From NCBI GenBank assembly GCA_024279035.1, contig JAJRSA010000012.1, positions 1 to 64,000 of the forward strand: a stretch of DNA of 64,000 bases, given 5' to 3'. Shown here one piece after another: positions 45,929 through 55,013 of the stretch. Position numbers and translations under genes: made by a program. The notes below the pieces were generated by a model. It was not told where the DNA came from and searched no databases. It was given only the letters and a program-made list of their open reading frames with translations. Every line of letters starts with the position of its first letter. The stretch's first letter is position 1. Source of the stretch: Alphaproteobacteria bacterium (GTDB taxonomy: Bacteria > Pseudomonadota > Alphaproteobacteria > Micavibrionales > Micavibrionaceae).

Positions 45929-46845
45929 TGATCTTCCAACATTGCTTTCAGCCCGTGCAATGCTACAAAAGGGGTGTCAATCAGGTAAACAGGTGTTTTT
46001 TCTAATGCTGGTCTGACAATATCATTTGAATTAAGGCGCATAAAATGTAAAAAGCTGGCCTGATCAAAGAGCTCTTTTTCATAGAGTGTTTGTGTTATGC
46101 CTCCATCGAGATAAACACCTCCAAAAGCATGCCCTGTAATTGTTGCCGTATGAACAAGTAATCCAAAAAATTCGTGAAATAAACGAAGCGTATGGGCTTT
46201 CATGTCATTGTTTTCTTGCTCCAAAATCTCTACACCATCAAGATCTTTACGTTTAATACCGTGCATCATACAAACCGCTTGATAAAGGTGAGGAAGCCCT
46301 CGTCCACTGACAATATCTTCAAATGTCACAATATCTGTCTTGTTTTTTATACGACGGACAAGGTCTATAATCATGTGGTGTTCATCTGTTTGAGAAGAGG
46401 CCACAATATGTCCTCCATATGTTCGTAAAATATGAGATGTTTCCTCTTTCCTCGGGAGATTGTAAGCAAAGCCAAGCCCTGTCCCTATACCACAAATTAG
46501 GGTGTTATTCCCGAAGCCTTTCTCTCCTTTATATATAGTGATAATTTCATCTTGTGAAAGAACAAGCGCCCCTCTTGCTGAAGCTTCAAAGTCATTGGTT
46601 TGTAATACAATAGGGAAAGGCATGATCTCAAGAAAACTAAAGTCATTCATGTCTCGTATGGCAATGGCAAGAGAAAAAGGCATCTTCAATCCTTCTCTTT
46701 CAACGGCACGATCAAAGCATTCTGTAATATCTTTGTAATCCGAAAGTTTCCATTTTACGGGAGGGGACAATAGCCCTTCTTTTAAAATAGAATATCGGAA
46801 ATGCGTTCCTCCAATATCGGCTAGAATATAGGTGTCTTTCTTCAT
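45925..46845 (-). CDS. glk: Glucokinase
   Basis: 306 residues, somewhat short for proteobacterial Glk (about 320). The N-terminal phosphate loop A-D-I-G-G-T-H-F-R and the second loop [10 protein letters not shown] are present, with V-Y-L-D-G-G-I-T in the C-terminal half. It phosphorylates glucose with ATP. It lies 2 bp after the cation efflux gene on the same strand. Some substrate-loop residues differ from the Escherichia coli enzyme, so another hexose is possible. Confidence 0.85.
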   Translation of the reverse strand: MKKDTYILADIGGTHFRYSILKEGLLSPPVKWKLSDYKDITECFDRAVEREGLKMPFSLAIAIRDMNDFSFLEIMPFPIVLQTNDFEASARGALVLSQDEIITIYKGEKGFGNNTLICGIGTGLGFAYNLPRKEETSHILRTYGGHIVASSQTDEHHMIIDLVRRIKNKTDIVTFEDIVSGRGLPHLYQAVCMMHGIKRKDLDGVEILEQENNDMKAHTLRLFHEFFGLLVHTATITGHAFGGVYLDGGITQTLYEKELFDQASFLHFMRLNSNDIVRPALEKTPVYLIDTPFVALHGLKAMLEDH

Positions 46846-46847
46846 CT

Positions 46848-47786
46848 CTAATGCTCAGCCACATCGTGCACATGTCGACTATCTGCAGGACTACCCGCGG
46901 GGTCTATATGGATCATAATCTCGGCATTGGGGAAGGTTTTAAGGAGGTCCAGTTCAACATCTCTGGCAATTTCGTGGGCAGACCACAGGAGAATGTTTGG
47001 ATCAACGTCAATATCAAAATTGACAATCATTTTCATGCCAGAGCGTATCGCTCGGAGATCATGCATGTCTAGAATTTCACTATGGCTGAGGACAATGTCC
47101 TTTATGTTTTGACGAAGAGGTTCTTCAATCTCTCGATCCAGAAGCATATTCACAGCCTTTTGTCCTACTTCATAGGCGGTATGCCACACATAAACAGCTA
47201 CAACAAGTGCAAAAATAGCATCAATCCATATGGGGAATCCGTAATAGATTAAGAGGAGGACAATCAAAACCCCCGCATTAATGACTATATCTGTTTTATA
47301 ATGGGCATGATCCGCTTCAATTGCCAAAGAATATGTGTCTTCCAAGGCTTTCTTTTGAATAGAAACCAACAGCAAAGAAAGCAAGATAGAGAGCACCATA
47401 ATAGCAACACTCAAAAAATAATCCCCCAAAGGAACAGGGTTAAAGAGGTGTTGTAAAGACATAAATACGACAATCGCCCCTGCAATTGCAATAATTACAG
47501 ATTGAAGGAGAGCAAATAGTCCTTCTATTTTTCCATGTCCATAGCGATGTTCTTTATCGGCGGGTTTTAAGGACATGCGCAAAGATACAAAGGCCGTTAA
47601 AGACATCATGGCATCCGCCAGAGAATCGGTGAGTGTTGAGAGAACACTCGCAGACCCACTGAACATAAAAGCAATTGCCTTTGCGAAAATCAAAATAGAG
47701 ACAATCATTAAGGCGGCGCGCCCTGCATTGAGTGCTTTCTCAGATTTTAGAGCGTGAGGGTTGAAAAGTGGGGTATGATCGTGCAT
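46848..47786 (-). CDS. Cation diffusion facilitator (FieF/YiiP-like)
   Basis: 312 residues. Six helices with metal sites S-L-A-D-A-M-M-S (helix two; the usual S-x-x-D) and A-D-H-A-H-Y-K-T-D-I (helix five), and a cytoplasmic C-terminal domain with H-D-L-R-A-I-R-S-G and the I-H-I-D-P metal ligands. It exports Fe2+ or Zn2+ in exchange for protons. The C terminus is His-rich. Cotranscribed with glk by spacing only. Confidence 0.9.
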   Translation of the reverse strand: MHDHTPLFNPHALKSEKALNAGRAALMIVSILIFAKAIAFMFSGSASVLSTLTDSLADAMMSLTAFVSLRMSLKPADKEHRYGHGKIEGLFALLQSVIIAIAGAIVVFMSLQHLFNPVPLGDYFLSVAIMVLSILLSLLLVSIQKKALEDTYSLAIEADHAHYKTDIVINAGVLIVLLLIYYGFPIWIDAIFALVVAVYVWHTAYEVGQKAVNMLLDREIEEPLRQNIKDIVLSHSEILDMHDLRAIRSGMKMIVNFDIDVDPNILLWSAHEIARDVELDLLKTFPNAEIMIHIDPAGSPADSRHVHDVAEH

Positions 47787-47843
47787 GAGTAATCCTTTGC
47801 GTTATCATACACACATGTTAAAAGAGTGAAAAGACTGGACTTC

Positions 47844-48926
47844 ATGGTAAACTCCCAAAACCTTAAAATTATGCATATGGTCGCTGGGGCTGGTGTTGGG
47901 GGCGCAGAGATGTTTTCCCTTGATGCGATTAAGGCGCTTCATGATGAAACAGGGCTCAAACAGCATGTAGTATGCCGTGATTATGATCACTATATTAAAG
48001 CCTTTGAAGAGCGAGGCATATCTTATGACATTCTCCGCTATAATCACTGGGAACGTTTAACGGGACAGGCCAACCGTCTTCTCAAAGACCGTATTGAGCA
48101 GTTTCAGCCCAACATGATTCATTCATGGATGGGGCGTGCGTCCTCTTTTGTGCCATCAAATCTAAATATCCCTGCCTTGGGATGGTTTGGGGGGTATTAT
48201 GATCTTAAACGTTATAAAAACTGCCAGTATTATGCAGGGGTCACCCGAGATATTCGTCGTCATTTGGTTGAAAAAAGCGGAGAGCCTGATAAATGTTTTA
48301 CTCTCCATACCTTTGGGACTTTGGACAATGACCCACCCGTTACACGGGAAGAGTTTGATATTCCAGAAGAGGCACCTCTTATCCTTCTTCTCTCTCGGAT
48401 GCATTGGAAAAAAGGCGTAGATACACTCTTAGAAGCACTCAAACACTGCGAGGGATACTACGCGCTTCTCGCAGGATCTGGCCCTGATCTCGAAAAATAT
48501 AAGCAGATGGCTCACACGCTAGGTGTTGCAGAACGTGTTCGCTTTTTAGGGTGGAGAGATGACCGCCAAGCGCTTTTAAATATAGCGGATATCTGTGTGC
48601 TTCCTTCTCGCTATGAGCCTTTTGGAACCGTTATTGCTGAAAGCTGGTTTGCAAAAGTCCCTCTCGTTGCCGCTAAAGCCGCAGGCGCAAAGCAATATGT
48701 CACACATAATAAAGATGGATTGCTTTGTGAAATAGATGATGTAGATGGCTTGGCACATGAACTTAAACGTGCGGGAGAAGACCAGACACTTCGAGAGTCT
48801 TTAATCCAGCAAGGACACCAGACCTATAATGCCCTCTTTAGCAAAGAAGTTGTGATCCAGTCTTTTAGTGAGACGTATCAGAAGATTCTTCGGTCGTCAT
48901 GTTTGGAACAGAGTCTTCCTCTTTGA
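47844..48926 (+). CDS. Glycosyltransferase, GT4 family
   Basis: 360 residues from the ATG at 47844; the GTG at 47826 is open too. GT-B fold with G-A-G-V-G-G-A-E-M-F-S in the N-terminal half and L-S-R-M-H-W-K-K-G-V-D-T-L, P-S-R-Y-E-P-F-G-T-V-I-A-E-S-W in the C-terminal half. It resembles WaaG/RfaG-like lipopolysaccharide sugar transferases. Acceptor unknown. The last 62 bp overlap, tail to tail, the cytochrome c gene on the other strand. Confidence 0.88.
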   Translation: MVNSQNLKIMHMVAGAGVGGAEMFSLDAIKALHDETGLKQHVVCRDYDHYIKAFEERGISYDILRYNHWERLTGQANRLLKDRIEQFQPNMIHSWMGRASSFVPSNLNIPALGWFGGYYDLKRYKNCQYYAGVTRDIRRHLVEKSGEPDKCFTLHTFGTLDNDPPVTREEFDIPEEAPLILLLSRMHWKKGVDTLLEALKHCEGYYALLAGSGPDLEKYKQMAHTLGVAERVRFLGWRDDRQALLNIADICVLPSRYEPFGTVIAESWFAKVPLVAAKAAGAKQYVTHNKDGLLCEIDDVDGLAHELKRAGEDQTLRESLIQQGHQTYNALFSKEVVIQSFSETYQKILRSSCLEQSLPL

Positions 48927-49506
48927 CTTCAGGCAATAACTCCGCGTTTTCAGCATCAATTTGAGTTTGTGTAGGAAGAGGCGCAGGGCTATCTGCAAGT
49001 GTTCTTAGCCATGCGATGACACTCGCACGATCTTCTGGTTTTTTGAGACCAATAAAGTTCATTTTTGTCCCCTTAGCATATTTCTTTGGCTTATAGAGGT
49101 ATTTGTTCAACTCGGCATCTGTCCAAATGTCTCCGCCTTGTTGAGTAAGGGTCCCTGAATAGCTATAGCCCTCTTTAGATTGTTTGTTTGACCCGAGACT
49201 ATTCCAAAGATTTGGCCCCACACCATTAGATCCGCCTTTTGTAAAACTATGGCACGCGGCACATGCTTTTGAAACTTTTTGACCCCGCGCGACATCAGCA
49301 TTTGCGATTAAATATAAGATAGGCTCTGGCAATTTTTCTTTTTGGGCTCTGTGATCAGATCCCCCATCACTGTCTTCAATAGCAATAGCATCTTTTCCAA
49401 GATCGTTGGGATGGGTGAGTATTTCAGCGATAAACCCCGAAAGCATCGCAATAATACCCGCGACAAGAAGGGCTGCAAAAATTTTATTAGATTCTAAATT
49501 ATTCAT
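48865..49506 (-). CDS. Membrane-anchored cytochrome c (CycM-like)
   Basis: 213 residues. One N-terminal helix (about 9-29) is retained as an anchor, followed by a linker and a class I cytochrome c domain with C-A-A-C-H (about 80-84) and the Met ligand in G-T-K-M-N-F. This architecture matches CycM/c552, which passes electrons from complex III to the aa3 oxidase. The C-terminal tail is acidic, Glu/Ser-rich and lies in the 62-bp overlap with the convergent glycosyltransferase. Confidence 0.9.
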   Translation of the reverse strand: MNNLESNKIFAALLVAGIIAMLSGFIAEILTHPNDLGKDAIAIEDSDGGSDHRAQKEKLPEPILYLIANADVARGQKVSKACAACHSFTKGGSNGVGPNLWNSLGSNKQSKEGYSYSGTLTQQGGDIWTDAELNKYLYKPKKYAKGTKMNFIGLKKPEDRASVIAWLRTLADSPAPLPTQTQIDAENAELLPEVKEEDSVPNMTTEESSDTSH

Positions 49507-49620
49507 AGATACTCTTTACCATCAGTTTATTTTGAGTTGTTTTGACTTTTACTCCATTTTTGAAGATACTCCAACTATTCATCGCTTGTCGATGGTGTTT
49601 TTAATAGATTTAGGACGAGA

Positions 49621-50457
49621 ATGCCACACAGTAATATAATTTCTTTTCAAGGGGCAAAAGGAGCATACTCAGATTTGGCCTGCCGTGCCATGTATCCACA
49701 GATGGACACGCTTCCATGTACAACGTTTGAAGAGGCCTTTCAGGCTGTCATGAATGGACAGGCAAAATATGGTATGATCCCCGTCGAAAATACGTTGGCT
49801 GGACGTGTTGCCGACGTTCATCACCTCATTCCAACAAGTGGGCTTTATATTATTGGAGAGCATTTTCAGCCTATCCATCATAATTTACTGGGCATAAAAG
49901 GGACAAAGATTGAGGAGATAAAAGTTATTCATAGCCATCTTCATGCCATTCCTCAGTGCCGAAAGCTTATAAAGACACTCAATGTTCAAACAAATGTACA
50001 AGCCGATACAGCAGGCTCTGCTCAAAATATTGCAAATCTTAACGATCCAACGCAAGCGGCCATTGCCTCAACGCTTGCCGCAAAAATTTATGACCTTGAG
50101 ATTTTACAAGAACATATTGAAGATGAAGACCATAATACGACGCGTTTTTTAATCTTTTCAAAAAAACCTCTGACAGAGTTTCCCACAGAGATATCTCTTA
50201 TTACCAGCCTAACATTTGAAGTTCGTAATATTCCCGCAGCTCTTTATAAGGCAATGGGAGGGTTTGCAACCAACAATGTCCAGATGACCAAGCTAGAAAG
50301 TTATGTTGGCGCCCATTTTAAAGCCGCCTTTTTCTTTGCAGACGTTATAGGACACCCAGACGATGACAATCTGAAATTGGCTCTCGATGAGCTTAATTTC
50401 TTTGCTAAAGACATTCATGTTTTAGGGACGTACCCTGCTCATTCAGAAAGACTTTAG
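49621..50457 (+). CDS. pheA: Prephenate dehydratase
   Basis: 278 residues, monofunctional type without a chorismate mutase domain. It decarboxylates and dehydrates prephenate to phenylpyruvate. F-Q-G-A-K-G-A-Y-S starts the catalytic part; T-T-R-F-L holds the catalytic Thr; the ACT domain (about 190-275) with L-E-S-Y provides phenylalanine feedback. AGGACGAG precedes the ATG. putA follows 18 bp later. Confidence 0.93.
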   Translation: MPHSNIISFQGAKGAYSDLACRAMYPQMDTLPCTTFEEAFQAVMNGQAKYGMIPVENTLAGRVADVHHLIPTSGLYIIGEHFQPIHHNLLGIKGTKIEEIKVIHSHLHAIPQCRKLIKTLNVQTNVQADTAGSAQNIANLNDPTQAAIASTLAAKIYDLEILQEHIEDEDHNTTRFLIFSKKPLTEFPTEISLITSLTFEVRNIPAALYKAMGGFATNNVQMTKLESYVGAHFKAAFFFADVIGHPDDDNLKLALDELNFFAKDIHVLGTYPAHSERL

Positions 50458-50475
50458 GAAAGGCATCTATCTTTT

Positions 50476-53409
50476 ATGGCTCTATCTTCCTTCAAATATC
50501 AAGATGAAAAACAATGTGTTGAAGAGCTTTTGAGCACTTTAGACTGGGATCAGGGCTGTGCGGATCGTATTGCGGATAAAACATGCAATCTGATTACGCA
50601 CGCGCGTCAACACCGCACACATTCGGGGGAAATTGAGGGCTTTTTGCGTGCATATGGGTTGGAGACACCAGAAGGGATTGCGCTGATGACTCTGGCGGAG
50701 GCATTGCTTCGGATTCCTGATTCTGAGACGGCGAGCGCACTCATTAAAGACAAAATCAATCAAGCCGACTGGTCGCAAAGCAAGAGCGATGATTGGATGC
50801 TTAAAGCGACATCTTTGGGGTTAAATATCACGAAAAAAACGCTCAATTCATTGATAGAGACAGTAGGCGCCCCCTTTATTCGTCAAGCGCTCCGTCAGGC
50901 CATGAAAATGATGGGGCGACAATTTGTTTTGGGGCGCTCTATAGAAGAGGCGATGGCGCAGGGGAAAAGCTTTCGAGCAGACGGGTATGGATTGTCTTAT
51001 GATATGTTGGGGGAAGGCGCACGGACACAAAAAGATGCGGATCGTTATTTTGAAGCGTACAAAAATGCTGTACGTGCCCTCTCTGAGAGTCCTCAAAATA
51101 ATCAAACAGGTATCTCTGTTAAGCTCTCTGCACTTCATCCTCGCTATGAATTTGCACAAAAAGAGAGCTGTGTCCCTATTTTAACTCAACGGCTTTTAGA
51201 GCTCTGTCATCTGTCTATAGAGAAGAATATGAGACTCACTGTGGATGCTGAGGAAGCAGATCGTCTCTCTTTGTCTCTTGAGATTGTAGGTACGGTAATG
51301 CAAGACAAAAAAGTGAGGGCATGGGCACAAGATACATACGGGTTTGGAATGGCGGTTCAAGCCTATCAAAAACGCGCTGTCCCCCTTATTCAATATCTTG
51401 TTCAACACAGTCAAGAGACGCAGTGTCCTCTCCATGTACGTCTGGTCAAAGGTGCCTATTGGGACACAGAAATCAAGCACGCACAAATTGAAGGATTGCC
51501 CGATTATCCTGTGTTTACGCGCAAAGACCATACTGATCTCTCTTATCTTGTCTGTGCCCAGATTTTATTGTCTCATCGAGACACCATCTACCCAATGTTT
51601 GGCACACATAATGCACAGACGATTGCCAGCATTCTAGAGTTTGCAGGAGAAACACAGGATGATTTTGAGTTTCAACGACTCCATGGAATGGGAGAAAACC
51701 TCTATAAAAGTCTTTTAAAGCAACAAAATGTCAAAGTAAGCCTTTATGCGCCTGTGGGCAAGCATAACCATCTTTTGGCGTATCTTGTGCGACGTTTGCT
51801 TGAAAATGGAGCCAATAGCTCTTTTGTCCATAAAATTTATAACGAAGATATTCCTGTAGAGGATTTGGCACAAGACTACGTTCACCCCACACAAAACCAT
51901 GAGACAAAGCGCCATCCACATATTCCCTTGCCTCAAGATATTTATGCGCCTCGTCTCAATTCCAAAGGGATGGATCTTCATGAAGAGACAAATGTATCTA
52001 CACTTCTTAAGATGATGAATCCCCTAGATTTAACACCATATTTAGAGACATCTCAAAACGAGATCGATGAGGCTTTTCAAACAGCAAAAGAGGGATTTAA
52101 ACTTTGGAGACGTACACTTTCTATTGACCGTGCTACCTGTCTTTTGAAGCTCGCAGACTTGCTAGAAGATCATAAAGAACGACTGATTTCTTTGTGTGTG
52201 TACGAAGCAGGAAAAACAATTCCTGATGCTCTGGCTGAAATACGAGAAGCCATTGATTTTTGTCGTTACTATGCCATGCGAGGGATCACAGACTTTGATG
52301 AAAAGAGGCTGAATCTCCCTTCTCCAACAGGGGAAACAAATCGTCTTATCTTAGAGGGACGAGGCGTGTTTGTGTGTGTTTCTCCATGGAATTTCCCCTT
52401 GGCTATTTTTACAGGACAAGTGGTGGCTGCGCTTATGGCAGGCAATGCGGTTATAGCAAAACCTGCCGAACAAACACCTCATATTGCGATGGATACTGTG
52501 GCCTTGATGCATGAAGCAGGGATTCCAGACTCGGTTTTACAGCTTGTGATAGGAGATGGACAAGTGGGGGCTGCTCTTGTGGATCATCTTGATGTTGGAG
52601 GCGTGGCCTTCACAGGCTCGACTAAAGTGGCACGCTCTATTAACCGTACTCTTGCTGCAAAAGAGGGCACTATTGTTCCTCTCATTGCAGAAACAGGCGG
52701 ACAAAATGCGATGATTGTAGATTCCTCGGCGCTGACGGAGCAAGTTGTAGATGATGTTATTTTAAGTGCGTTTGGCTCTGCGGGGCAACGTTGTTCTGCG
52801 TTGCGACTCCTGTGTCTTCAAGAAGACATTGCCGATCAAACAATAGAGATGCTCAAAGGCGCAATGGATGAGCTTGTCATTGGAGATCCAAGTAAAATAA
52901 GTACGGATATAGGCCCTGTGATTGATAAAGAGGCGCTGCATCATTTGAAAGCATGTGTTCAAGGATTGACCCCCATTAAGACACTTTTTATTGATAAAAA
53001 CTTAGAGGGTCATTTTTTTGCGCCAGCCTTATTTGAAATCACAGACATCTCAGAGCTAAAAGAAGAAATATTTGGCCCTGTCTTACATGTTTATCGCTTT
53101 CAAGCCTCTCAAAGAGAGACAGTTATTGAAGAAATTAATGCCTTAGGTTTTGGTCTGACATTTGGCGTGCATAGCCGTATTGAGACACATATACAAAAAG
53201 ACGTACAGGCCATTCAAGCTGGAAATATATATATCAACCGCTCAACGATCGGCGCCGTTGTTGGTGTTCAGCCTTTTGGAGGACGAGGTCTCTCAGGCAC
53301 AGGGCCAAAAGCAGGCGGCCCTCACTATCTCCCCCGCTTTGCAACAGAAAAAACAATCACCACGAATACCACCGCTTCAGGTGGAAACACCGCACTTCTT
53401 TCTCTGTAA
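50476..53409 (+). CDS. putA: Bifunctional proline dehydrogenase/P5C dehydrogenase PutA
   Basis: 977 residues, a short type A PutA. It lacks the N-terminal ribbon-helix-helix DNA-binding domain and the long C-terminal domain of the trifunctional enzyme, so it should not repress its own gene. The PRODH barrel (about 150-440) shows the V-R-L-V-K-G-A-Y-W-D-T-E motif. The P5CDH part (about 500-960) shows S-P-W-N-F-P-L-A-I-F, the Glu in A-E-T-G-G-Q-N and the catalytic Cys in G-Q-R-C-S-A-L-R. It converts proline to glutamate via channelled P5C. It is coupled in position to pheA. Confidence 0.95.
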   Translation: MALSSFKYQDEKQCVEELLSTLDWDQGCADRIADKTCNLITHARQHRTHSGEIEGFLRAYGLETPEGIALMTLAEALLRIPDSETASALIKDKINQADWSQSKSDDWMLKATSLGLNITKKTLNSLIETVGAPFIRQALRQAMKMMGRQFVLGRSIEEAMAQGKSFRADGYGLSYDMLGEGARTQKDADRYFEAYKNAVRALSESPQNNQTGISVKLSALHPRYEFAQKESCVPILTQRLLELCHLSIEKNMRLTVDAEEADRLSLSLEIVGTVMQDKKVRAWAQDTYGFGMAVQAYQKRAVPLIQYLVQHSQETQCPLHVRLVKGAYWDTEIKHAQIEGLPDYPVFTRKDHTDLSYLVCAQILLSHRDTIYPMFGTHNAQTIASILEFAGETQDDFEFQRLHGMGENLYKSLLKQQNVKVSLYAPVGKHNHLLAYLVRRLLENGANSSFVHKIYNEDIPVEDLAQDYVHPTQNHETKRHPHIPLPQDIYAPRLNSKGMDLHEETNVSTLLKMMNPLDLTPYLETSQNEIDEAFQTAKEGFKLWRRTLSIDRATCLLKLADLLEDHKERLISLCVYEAGKTIPDALAEIREAIDFCRYYAMRGITDFDEKRLNLPSPTGETNRLILEGRGVFVCVSPWNFPLAIFTGQVVAALMAGNAVIAKPAEQTPHIAMDTVALMHEAGIPDSVLQLVIGDGQVGAALVDHLDVGGVAFTGSTKVARSINRTLAAKEGTIVPLIAETGGQNAMIVDSSALTEQVVDDVILSAFGSAGQRCSALRLLCLQEDIADQTIEMLKGAMDELVIGDPSKISTDIGPVIDKEALHHLKACVQGLTPIKTLFIDKNLEGHFFAPALFEITDISELKEEIFGPVLHVYRFQASQRETVIEEINALGFGLTFGVHSRIETHIQKDVQAIQAGNIYINRSTIGAVVGVQPFGGRGLSGTGPKAGGPHYLPRFATEKTITTNTTASGGNTALLSL

Positions 53410-53452
53410 GATACAGAAGACTCGATTCACAATAGCCCTTAATTCTTTGCAA

Positions 53453-53832
53453 TTATGTTTTGCAGGCCATTATTACGATGAATATCGGTAAAAATCCTGA
53501 ATTTTTTATGCGGCCAACAGCCAAAATATGCGTCATGGCACGATTAACACGGCAAACGGTGGGCAAAGAAACGCTGAAAACAAGACCTAAAAAGACATGC
53601 GTCGTGTAGGTTCGATAGTAAATCAGGTACATGAGAAGTTGCGCGGGGGAAATCAAGTTCATATTTGTAACCCGCCCCAATAGCGCGTTTGCGGTTAGAA
53701 CGAGACAGACGAGCATGCTCGTTTTTGAGCCATAGCGGGTATTTTTAACCAGCTTATCAAAATCTTCAAGCCAGATGCCTGAAATTCGGAAAAATAACGT
53801 GGTCGTACCCGTAAAACTTTCAATGTATTCAT
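53453..53832 (-). pseudogene. Transposase N-terminal remnant (HTH_Tnp_4/IS5-type), frameshifted
   Basis: The ATG at 53832 opens M-N-T-L-K-V-L-R-V-R-P-R-Y-F-S-E-F in one frame. The matching continuation, I-S-G-I-W-L-E-D-F-D-K-L-V and then L-M-Y-L-I-Y-Y-R-T-Y-T-T-H-V-F-L-G-L, lies in another frame (to 53453). Together they match the helix-turn-helix start of DDE_Tnp_4 transposases. The DDE nuclease part is absent, and the frame ends 44 bp before putA. It is a dead fragment. No terminal repeats were found. Confidence 0.65.
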
Positions 53833-53867
53833 GAAAAATCCTCCTGCACAAAGATTATGCAGGGGAT
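53833..53867 (-). terminator. Rho-independent terminator of the PBP1A-DUF898-M48 run
   Basis: Read on the minus strand, a 10-bp stem (ATCCCCTGCA with TGCAGGAGGAT, one bulged base) is followed by TTTTT, 31 bases after the M48 stop. Its distal arm contains AGGAGG. Confidence 0.7.
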
Positions 53868-53897
53868 AAATGTACCATAAAGGACGAGAGTCACACA

Positions 53898-55007
53898 TCA
53901 TTTTTCTTCTTTCTCTTTATAACAGATTGATTTTAATGCTTTCCATTCTTTTTTGGACAGAATATGGGCATATTTATTTTTCTCTCCTTGCATTTTTCTT
54001 TGGGTTTTTGCGGTCTCCTTAATATGTCTGATCCTCTCTTCTGTTTCTGGGTGTGTTGATAAGAGGTCTAAAACATCAGGCAGATCGAAAATTGCTTCTT
54101 GTTTTTGCGCGCGTTCGAAAAAACTAGGGGCTTTTTGTAAGTCAATATTCTTTTGTAATAAGAGGTCGAGGGCAAATTGATCAGATTGGGCTTCATTTCC
54201 TCTATTATTGTGCAAATTCCCAAGAGAGCCCACGATATCAAGCACACCTGTATCAATCATTGATACATTTCCTGTGGTTAGCCTCAGGAGAAAAGAGAGT
54301 CCTTGAGAGCGTACAAAAGATTTCATCGCATGCCTGTATTTCACGTGTCCCATTTCATGCGCCAAAACAAACAGCATTTCTTCAGGAGACTCTGCGTTCT
54401 TAATGAATCCTCCAAAGAGAACAATAGAGTTTCCAGGGAAGGCGAGGGCATTTTCCAACGCAAAATCTACGACACTGACATTCAGATCATAAGAGGGCGC
54501 AATCAATGTTACCATCTTAGTGAGGGCGTCGAGAGACTCTTTGTTTTCACAGCGCCCGAGTTCTTCATGCAAATCCAGAACAATCTGATCTCCTATTTTT
54601 GTATCAACAGAGGTAGGAATAAAGGCGACGCTTTGCTCGATGAAGATCGGAATAGCCTTATAGAAAAAGGCAAGGCAGAGACAGGTTAAAACAGCGTAGA
54701 GGACAATTGAAGAATATGTAATAGGGAGCTGTTTTTTAAACGCACTTTGAGGGAGAAGAGCGATGAGTGTGTTCCAGTCTTCGAGAGAGTGGATAATAAG
54801 GCGTATATCGGGTTGATACACACATCCTAGTTTCCCAGGAGATCCTGAGGAGGGCTTTTGAATAATTTGAATATCTTCGAGATGCCAGAAGGCTTTCTTT
54901 TTTCCACACTCTCTCTCTTTTAAAATCAGCATCCCTGCTTGATGTTCAAGGATACAGGGATGCTGTTGTGCGTGGAGACCATCCAAATACAGGCAAGAAA
55001 TTTTCAT
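53898..55007 (-). CDS. M48 family metalloprotease
   Basis: 369 residues. A cytoplasmic N-terminal part, one membrane helix (about 105-125) and the peptidase domain with the zinc motif V-L-A-H-E-M-G-H-V-K (about residues 213-222). The distal Glu is in N-E-A-Q-S-D-Q-F-A. Family members trim or check the quality of envelope proteins. It starts 6 bp after the DUF898 gene, and YjgN-M48 pairs recur in Proteobacteria, suggesting joint function. Confidence 0.88.
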   Translation of the reverse strand: MKISCLYLDGLHAQQHPCILEHQAGMLILKERECGKKKAFWHLEDIQIIQKPSSGSPGKLGCVYQPDIRLIIHSLEDWNTLIALLPQSAFKKQLPITYSSIVLYAVLTCLCLAFFYKAIPIFIEQSVAFIPTSVDTKIGDQIVLDLHEELGRCENKESLDALTKMVTLIAPSYDLNVSVVDFALENALAFPGNSIVLFGGFIKNAESPEEMLFVLAHEMGHVKYRHAMKSFVRSQGLSFLLRLTTGNVSMIDTGVLDIVGSLGNLHNNRGNEAQSDQFALDLLLQKNIDLQKAPSFFERAQKQEAIFDLPDVLDLLSTHPETEERIRHIKETAKTQRKMQGEKNKYAHILSKKEWKALKSICYKEKEEK

Positions 55008-55013
55008 GTGTAT

